Shown one piece after another: positions 58,640 to 64,000 of a stretch of DNA of 64,000 nucleotides. Each line of letters begins with the position of its first letter. Position 1 is the first letter of the stretch. The DNA is from Bacteroidota bacterium (GTDB lineage Bacteria > Bacteroidota > Bacteroidia > Chitinophagales > LD1), in contig JAFDYN010000007.1 in NCBI GenBank assembly GCA_018267385.1, positions 1 through 64,000 of the forward strand, given 5' to 3'. The position numbers were made by a program, and so were the translations under genes. The notes beneath the pieces are model-generated. The model saw nothing but the letters and a program-made list of their open reading frames with translations. It searched no databases and was not told the DNA's origin.

Positions 58640-60187
58640 TCATGACTGCCACTCCACAGATAGGTCTGCAGGGTCTTTGATCCTGATGCGCGACCGCTTG
58701 ATCAGCTCACCGAGGGCCATCTCTGCCCGCGATTCATATTTCCTGGTCATCAGGTTGCGCAGCGTTTTGAATAAACGCGTAGGATGAAAAATATAATTGG
58801 ACGAATAAAAAACAAATAAGTATAGCAGCAGGTAAAAGCGCAGCATGTGCTTATTTACTTTATCATTATAAAAGAAATTATTAAAGAACGTGTCTACATA
58901 GATGATCTGATAGAAGTAATCGTCATTGGTCATGTCTATTTTGCCGGCATCAAGTAGCTGCGTGAAGAGCTCACTGCCCGGATAGGGAGAGAAGACCGAT
59001 GGTGCCATGTCATTGACCCCGTGCCAGCTCGCGCGTATGAGGAAGAGGGCCGTCTGCCAGATATTCCTATGCCCCTCACTAGGGAAACCGATGATAACAT
59101 TGATCTTGATATTCATCTTCTCTGCGCTGGAGTAGGTGATAGACTCCAGCATTTTGGGCAGGGAGACTTTCTTTTTGATGAGACGCAGGGTCTCCTCAGA
59201 GCCACTCTCTGGCGCGTAGGTGATGTTTCTGCAGCCGGATTTGTACAGGTAGTGTGCTACCTCTCTGTCTATGGCCTCAGAGCGGGTGCCGGCGGGTATC
59301 TGCCAGGTGATATTCAGGTCGCGCGCTATCACCTCTTTGGCAAAGTCTATGATCCACTGCTTGCGTATGATGGCAGTGAGATCATAGAAGTCAAAGTTTA
59401 AAGCACCGAACGTATTTTTGAAATATTCGATCTCATCGGCCACATCTGTCGGACTACGCATGAAGTAGCGCGTGCCCCACATCTGGGGGCTGCTACAGAA
59501 TGTGCACTCATACGGGCAGCCGCGCGTAGCCATGAGCGGCAGGGAGTATACATCACGGTCTACGCCGTAGATGATGCTGTGCTGTTTGTATTTGTCCAGC
59601 GGGAAAAACTGCCAGCCCGGCCATGCCACGTCCTCTACCTCACGTATGCGCCGCCGCGCCTCGGTACGAATGGGACTGCCTGCTGCATCCCTATACACTA
59701 TGCCGGCTATGTGCTCAAATGAAGTACCGGCGTCAATCGCTGCTGCCACCTCTACCACAGTATCCTCTCCCTCGCCACAGATAGCCACCTGCAGGTGCCG
59801 TGTCTGCCGGATACAAAACTCCGGCGCAGCGGTCAGGTGCTCGCCGCCGGCTATGATCACGGCCTGTGGGAAGCGAGCGCCGAGGTAGTCAATAAGTTTA
59901 CGGTTGTGGAGCCAGTTGCCGCTAAACATGAGGCTGAGGCCTATCATGCGCGTATCCGGATCTATCAGATCAGCTATCTCGCCCTCCGTGAGACCATTCA
60001 GCACGATATCATCTTTGAAATAGATGTACTGATCCGGGGCCTCAGCCATGGAGTCTACTACCTGTATAGTATGACCCGCACGATGCAGCGCACCTGCTAT
60101 GAATCCTAGCCCCAGTGGTGGGGAGGGCTTCATGGTGGCGCTCATCGGCTTCATGAGCCGGGATGGATTGATCAAGCAAACTTTCAT
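58640..60187 (-). CDS. Cobalamin-domain radical SAM protein C
   Basis: A 515-aa paralogue of the 56960 protein with the same order: MKVCLINPSR, SPPLGLGFIAGAL, VIIAGGEHLTAAP (110-122), core CPYECTFC (Cys224, 228, 231) and SSPQMWGTRY. The C-terminal hydrophobic segment (LRFYLLLYLFVFYSSNYIF) is again present. The ATG at 60187 gives the same MKVC start as the paralogue; ten extra codons upstream are unlikely. Duplicated enzymes with matching specificity blocks suggest two successive radical steps on related positions of one molecule. Confidence 0.85.
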   Translation of the reverse strand: MKVCLINPSRLMKPMSATMKPSPPLGLGFIAGALHRAGHTIQVVDSMAEAPDQYIYFKDDIVLNGLTEGEIADLIDPDTRMIGLSLMFSGNWLHNRKLIDYLGARFPQAVIIAGGEHLTAAPEFCIRQTRHLQVAICGEGEDTVVEVAAAIDAGTSFEHIAGIVYRDAAGSPIRTEARRRIREVEDVAWPGWQFFPLDKYKQHSIIYGVDRDVYSLPLMATRGCPYECTFCSSPQMWGTRYFMRSPTDVADEIEYFKNTFGALNFDFYDLTAIIRKQWIIDFAKEVIARDLNITWQIPAGTRSEAIDREVAHYLYKSGCRNITYAPESGSEETLRLIKKKVSLPKMLESITYSSAEKMNIKINVIIGFPSEGHRNIWQTALFLIRASWHGVNDMAPSVFSPYPGSELFTQLLDAGKIDMTNDDYFYQIIYVDTFFNNFFYNDKVNKHMLRFYLLLYLFVFYSSNYIFHPTRLFKTLRNLMTRKYESRAEMALGELIKRSRIRIKDPADLSVEWQS

Positions 60188-60271
60188 GCTGCTGTGGGTA
60201 ATAACACTAACTGGCAATCCGATAATTAATACATAAAAACCGAAATAGCAAATCCTATGTTCGGCGACGCA

Positions 60272-61054
60272 TCATAAGAAGCTGAAAGTGCGCTGTATAG
60301 GAAGATAAAATCGCCAGCCCAAAGCCAGGATAGAGCACACCATATCGGCCCAGGAGTCTGGCAGTCTGCGAAATATGGGAAAGCGCTGCTCCAGATAGTT
60401 GAATGACTGGGCGCCGAGCAGCGTAGTGCAGACTTTTATTTTGCTCTGACCCATAAAGGCAGGCACGAAATCGAGCACGAGCACATATCTTTTTTGATCG
60501 GAGTTATTCCACGCGCCGTGCAGGTAGGCCTCAGTGAAGAGCACCAGCTCGCCATCCTGCCAGCCCCGCTCCTCCTGGCCCACGCGTATGCCACAGTCAG
60601 GCAGCCCGGCAGGGATGATGAGGCCCAGGTGACTGCGCACTATGCCATTGGTATCGCCATAGTGAGGCTTGATGATCGTATGTGGAGACAATACACTGAT
60701 GACCGCAAAGGAGCAACCGGGTATCTGGTCTATGACTGAGCTGAGGAAAGGAAACTTCTTGTGATTGCGATGATGCCGGATCATAAAATTTTCCAGAAAG
60801 AGGTTGCTCCATTCTATGCCTTCTATCTGGGGAGCTACGTATGGATTTGAGTCCAGTCCTTTGATAGCACCGTGCCGGCGCTCATACTCTAGTATCTCAT
60901 CCCGTATAGTCTGCCAGTGATCAGTGAGCGGCTTTAGCTCGGGAAACCACTCCGGCTCAAAGAAAAATGGCAGATGCCCCTCGTAGCGCTCTTGTCTCTT
61001 GAGAGCTACGAGCGGCTCCTTTTCCGGTTTTTGAGGGGCTATGACAGCATCCAT
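60272..61054 (-). CDS. Aspartyl/asparaginyl beta-hydroxylase-like dioxygenase
   Basis: A 260-aa non-heme iron 2-oxoglutarate oxygenase of the Asp_Arg_Hydrox (PF05118) type. Iron ligands appear as His131 in IKPHYGDTNG and His179 in AYLHGAWN. SHLGLIIP (141-148), CGIRVGQEERGWQDGELVLF and the Arg of KRYVLVLDF fit the family, where an Arg binds 2-oxoglutarate. The C-terminus (about 240-260) is hydrophobic and basic. Family members hydroxylate peptide Asp/Asn or lipid/amide groups (LpxO-like). With three cobalamin radical SAM genes downstream on the same strand, a role in lipid tailoring is plausible but not shown. Confidence 0.83.
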   Translation of the reverse strand: MDAVIAPQKPEKEPLVALKRQERYEGHLPFFFEPEWFPELKPLTDHWQTIRDEILEYERRHGAIKGLDSNPYVAPQIEGIEWSNLFLENFMIRHHRNHKKFPFLSSVIDQIPGCSFAVISVLSPHTIIKPHYGDTNGIVRSHLGLIIPAGLPDCGIRVGQEERGWQDGELVLFTEAYLHGAWNNSDQKRYVLVLDFVPAFMGQSKIKVCTTLLGAQSFNYLEQRFPIFRRLPDSWADMVCSILALGWRFYLPIQRTFSFL

Positions 61055-61243
61055 ATCTTTGCTTAGATTTATACAGCAGAAAAGTATGCGTGCAGCACGG
61101 GCAAAACCGCAGCGCAGAGTAAATTTATCCTCTTTTCTGATACCTGTGATAGCGCGGCCGCGAGATAGATGCTATTTTTTTGTTTATTTCAGCATCTCCG
61201 GTCTTTACGATAGCAGACTTTAAAACCGGCAGGCTGTATTTTC

Positions 61244-62308
61244 ATGACCATACGTACCATAGTAGATCTGACACTCAAAAACCTGCAGCATGGGTACTAC
61301 AAGCTGACAGGTCAACGGCATAAGATCATACCATATAAAATAGTAGTAGAACTCACTACCCAGTGCAACTCGCGATGCCTCTACTGCGATATATGGAAAA
61401 TAAAAAAGGAAGATGTCAAAAAGATCAACCTAAGTGACTTTGAGATATTTCTCAAAAGGATGAACAGCGACCTGCTATGGATAGCACTGACCGGTGGCGA
61501 GGTCACTACTAATAATCAGTTTCCCGAGGTGGTGCGGCTGATAAAAGATAACTGCCCCAGGCTCCGTATCATCACTTTCACTACCAATGGTCTCATGCCA
61601 CAGCGCATACTGGACTATGCACTGCTGATCAAAAGAGAGCTGAAAGCCGACCTTTTCATCACCATCAGCCTGGATGGAGATGAAGAGACACATGACACGA
61701 TGAGGGGTATCAAGGGCAACTATGCCCGCTGTATGGAGACCTATGACCTGCTCACGGCGCACGGCATACAGGCGCACTTTGGCATCACGGTGGCAGATAC
61801 CAATCACTCCTTTATCACTACATCTTATCATGCCTTCAGAGACAAGATCAAGGCTGTGACCTTTGTACATACCGGCGGGATATTTCTGACAGAATATGGC
61901 AAAGAGGCAGACAGGGAGTTTAACCAGAATATCGCTGAGTCGCTCAAGACGATATACCGTAGCTATAAGATATCCTCGCTGGGAGATTGGATAGTAAAGC
62001 TATATATCAAGATTGGCATTTTCTTTTTGCAAAAAAACCGTACGACTAATATCATTCCCTGTGACGTGGGCCTCTCCTCTGCCCACCTGATGGCTACGGG
62101 TGAGGTGCATCAGTGCATGTTCCTGCCGCCGGTCAGCCGGATAGGAGCAGGCTTTGATCCGGCCCACTACCATAGCCCTGAGGCAGAGGCGCTGCTGGCA
62201 GATATCAAGAGGGATAAGTGCCCCCACTGCTGGATGAGCTGCTATGGCCCGCACAATATGCTGCAGCACCCGGTACAGTCTCTGACCGCCCTGATCAAAC
62301 CGGTATAG
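61244..62308 (+). CDS. Radical SAM protein with C-terminal cysteine-rich region
   Basis: A 354-aa radical SAM enzyme with CNSRCLYC (Cys41, 45, 48) near the N-terminus, IALTGGEVTTN (the GGE motif), FTTNG and ITISLDGDEETHD. The C-terminal part bears further cysteines in IIPCDVGLSS, VHQCMFLPP and KCPHCWMSCYGPH, the pattern of a SPASM-like auxiliary cluster domain. Unlike the three proteins at 32-36 kb, its auxiliary domain is in the usual C-terminal position. The stop abuts the ATG of the next membrane protein at 62309, so the two are coupled. Substrate unknown. Confidence 0.85.
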   Translation: MTIRTIVDLTLKNLQHGYYKLTGQRHKIIPYKIVVELTTQCNSRCLYCDIWKIKKEDVKKINLSDFEIFLKRMNSDLLWIALTGGEVTTNNQFPEVVRLIKDNCPRLRIITFTTNGLMPQRILDYALLIKRELKADLFITISLDGDEETHDTMRGIKGNYARCMETYDLLTAHGIQAHFGITVADTNHSFITTSYHAFRDKIKAVTFVHTGGIFLTEYGKEADREFNQNIAESLKTIYRSYKISSLGDWIVKLYIKIGIFFLQKNRTTNIIPCDVGLSSAHLMATGEVHQCMFLPPVSRIGAGFDPAHYHSPEAEALLADIKRDKCPHCWMSCYGPHNMLQHPVQSLTALIKPV

Positions 62309-63826
62309 ATGAATAAGAGGCAGATCATCTTTTTTGTTTTTGTGTTTGCAGTACTGCTAGCGGGCAGGATACTGCTAGCGGGCAAAGGCTACCTGGAAGA
62401 CCCTGATGAATTTCTTTTTATCTGGATAGATATGCACCTGGCAGATTTCGTCCATCTGTCTACATGGGCACATGCAATAGGCGAAATGCAGGCACAGTTG
62501 CCAGAATTAGCTACGCGGCTGGCAGAGTATATCAGCTTGCTGCCTATATCATACGCCACCGGCAGGCAAATGCTAAGCGCTGACATGCTTTGTCTGATGG
62601 GCATGTATAACATAGGAGTCTCGCTGCTCATCCTGTACGTGTTTCACAGAATACTGATCAAACTGGGTTTCACCTTCGAGTTTTCTTTGACGGGTACGCT
62701 ACTCCTGGGCACTCTCGTCAACTTTAATCTGTACACCCGCCATATACTGCCTTATGACCAGGCATTGCTATGGCAGCTGCTGGCTTTGAACCTGCTGCTA
62801 CGGGAGGAGCAGAGACCACGTACGCTCATGCTGGCCGGCCTGCTATCGGCTATCGGGCTCACTAATTATCTCGGTTGCTTCATGTTCATTTTTATCAATG
62901 TAGGTTTTCTCACCCTGAGGCACTACAGGCTCGGGAAGCCAGTGATAAAAAGCGTAGCATATTTTGTCGCTCCTTTTATAGTTTTGGTGCTGTTTTATGA
63001 GGCTATCATGAGGCATGCGGGACGGTCATACCTGGGCTTCATCTTCGATTATTCAAAAACGATAGAAGGAGAAGGTAGTAACGAGGAAGGGCTGTACTTT
63101 ATAGGATTATATTTCTATCTGGTCGAGAAGTGGTGGGGAATAGTTTTGCTGCTGCTATCCACTGCAGGGGGATTATCACTACTTAGGCTAAAAGATCAAT
63201 ATAATGCCAAGCTACTGTTAGTGCTCGGTGCGATAGCATACCTGACATTTGGGATTTACGTGGTCTTTTTCCGGCAGATGGTTTTTGAGGGCCGGGTACT
63301 GCATATTTATTATCCCTTTGTGATCATGGGAGTAGTAGGTTTCCTGCAGCAGCAAAAGCTATGGAGACCAGGCGTTGTCCTGTGGAGTATGGTGCTGCTG
63401 GCATGCATCAATTACGGATTTGTGATCAAAGATCTTAATGCAATAGAATATCCGAGGCACGCGATCTATAAGTATCATTTGTATAAAAAAAAGGGAAGGA
63501 CAGATTTCAACTATTATCAGGAGCTTTCGCCTGCCGTTTATTATTCATATCGGGGCAGGTATCATATAGATAGCACCGGTACTGCCATATTAGCTCCGGG
63601 TCATTATACGCTCGTCAATATCTGCTTTTTGCCGCATTATCCTGATACTTTGCTGAATAGTTACAAGCCCTGGCAGAAATCGGCGGGCGACAGTGTGATT
63701 TTTGAAGAGCCTCATTTTCAATCTCATCCAGCCTACACATTGGAATATTGCAGCCGCCATGGCAGGCAGTTTTTCATAAAAAATGCATTTAAAATACGTG
63801 TAGTGAGAACTCAGATAAAAAGTTAG
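62309..63826 (+). CDS. Multi-pass membrane protein, possible GT-C glycosyltransferase
   Basis: A 505-aa protein with about ten hydrophobic helices over the first 380 residues and a soluble C-terminal part of about 120 residues. The first loop after helix 1 contains LEDPDEFLF, an acidic motif in the place where GT-C membrane glycosyltransferases (ArnT-like) keep their catalytic Asp/Glu. Later TRHILPYDQALLWQL and TNYLGCF resemble that fold. This is suggestive only. The 3' part is visibly more AT-rich than its neighbours. It is coupled without a gap to the radical SAM gene upstream. Confidence 0.6.
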   Translation: MNKRQIIFFVFVFAVLLAGRILLAGKGYLEDPDEFLFIWIDMHLADFVHLSTWAHAIGEMQAQLPELATRLAEYISLLPISYATGRQMLSADMLCLMGMYNIGVSLLILYVFHRILIKLGFTFEFSLTGTLLLGTLVNFNLYTRHILPYDQALLWQLLALNLLLREEQRPRTLMLAGLLSAIGLTNYLGCFMFIFINVGFLTLRHYRLGKPVIKSVAYFVAPFIVLVLFYEAIMRHAGRSYLGFIFDYSKTIEGEGSNEEGLYFIGLYFYLVEKWWGIVLLLLSTAGGLSLLRLKDQYNAKLLLVLGAIAYLTFGIYVVFFRQMVFEGRVLHIYYPFVIMGVVGFLQQQKLWRPGVVLWSMVLLACINYGFVIKDLNAIEYPRHAIYKYHLYKKKGRTDFNYYQELSPAVYYSYRGRYHIDSTGTAILAPGHYTLVNICFLPHYPDTLLNSYKPWQKSAGDSVIFEEPHFQSHPAYTLEYCSRHGRQFFIKNAFKIRVVRTQIKS

Positions 63827-63899
63827 CCGCTATTTTCATTACCCCATTAGTTAGATGATTATTTTAGTTACCTTCAAAATCATTAGCTCTTTCAATAAG

Positions 63900-64000
63900 G
63901 TGAAAAAATCTCTTTTAGGTCTCTTTTTCCTTTTTCTTTTCAGCCAGTGCAAACACGGCATACAACCTGCGGCTCCTGTGGACGGGGTCCTGATTTACGA
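63900..64000 (+). CDS. Start of an exported protein (cut by window end)
   Basis: A GTG at 63900 opens a frame reading MKKSLLGLFFLFLFSQCKHG and then IQPAAPVDGVLIY, up to the window edge. The first 17 residues form a signal peptide with a Cys at 17. The preceding FSQ is a poor lipobox (Gln before Cys is unusual), so it may be a lipoprotein or an ordinary exported protein. It lies 73 nt after the membrane protein and may continue its operon. Only 33 codons are visible. Confidence 0.4.
   Translation, partial: MKKSLLGLFFLFLFSQCKHGIQPAAPVDGVLIY

Overview
The window looks like a chromosomal segment of a Bacteroidota bacterium, most likely from the Chitinophaga/Sphingobacteria side of the phylum. 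The evidence is a MurF-alanine racemase fusion, a complete MoxR-DUF58-Bat operon, an about 630-residue PurF, a delta-60 repeat protein with a type IX secretion C-terminal domain, an inward-rectifier K+ channel, DUF4293 and DUF1343/NamZ proteins, and promoters of the Bacteroidota type (TTTG, then about 19 nt, then TAnnTTTG). ATA is a common Ile codon throughout. No rRNA, CRISPR array, integrase or transposase gene was seen. The only tRNA is tRNA-Phe(GAA).

Layout. 0.2-17.2 kb is housekeeping and mixed: a TPR protein, PurF, DUF4293, a YjbR protein, an FAD oxidoreductase, an RluA-type pseudouridine synthase, a YfbM-like protein, a type IX secretion cargo, a helical-repeat protein, MurF-Alr, a small secreted protein, an MsbA-like ABC exporter and a RelE/ParE toxin-antitoxin pair. 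17.4-26.7 kb is the Bat (aerotolerance) operon: moxR, DUF58, a membrane protein, batA, batB, batC, batD, batE. This operon carries several short repeat insertions: a perfect 28-bp palindrome read in frame, a repeat-derived batC N-terminus, a frameshifted S23/four-helix-bundle gene between inverted repeats, and two further elements before batD. 26.7-31.9 kb holds repeats, an orphan protein of possible terminase-small-subunit type, a HAD hydrolase, the Kir channel, a three-gene NamZ operon and tRNA-Phe.

32.0-64.0 kb is the unusual part, a continuous accessory island of back-to-back operons rich in iron enzymes. It encodes three radical SAM proteins with an N-terminal cysteine-rich twitch-like module, a two-domain glycosyltransferase, a UbiA-type prenyltransferase and a methyltransferase. 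Seven phytanoyl-CoA-dioxygenase-like (PhyH) genes carry eight domains, interleaved with a Wzm-type ABC permease. Two Gfo/Idh/MocA-GT2 pairs are arranged in mirror image. A fatty-acid desaturase, three cobalamin-domain radical SAM proteins, an aspartyl/asparaginyl-hydroxylase-like oxygenase, another radical SAM protein and two large membrane proteins complete it. All seven PhyH proteins end in a similar short amphipathic helix. My inference is that the island builds, oxidatively tailors and exports a lipid-linked surface glycoconjugate or related envelope molecule. The product is unknown, and the ABC permease has no ATPase partner in the window.

Limits: all calls come from reading the sequence and recalled family knowledge. 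No homology search or structure prediction was run.
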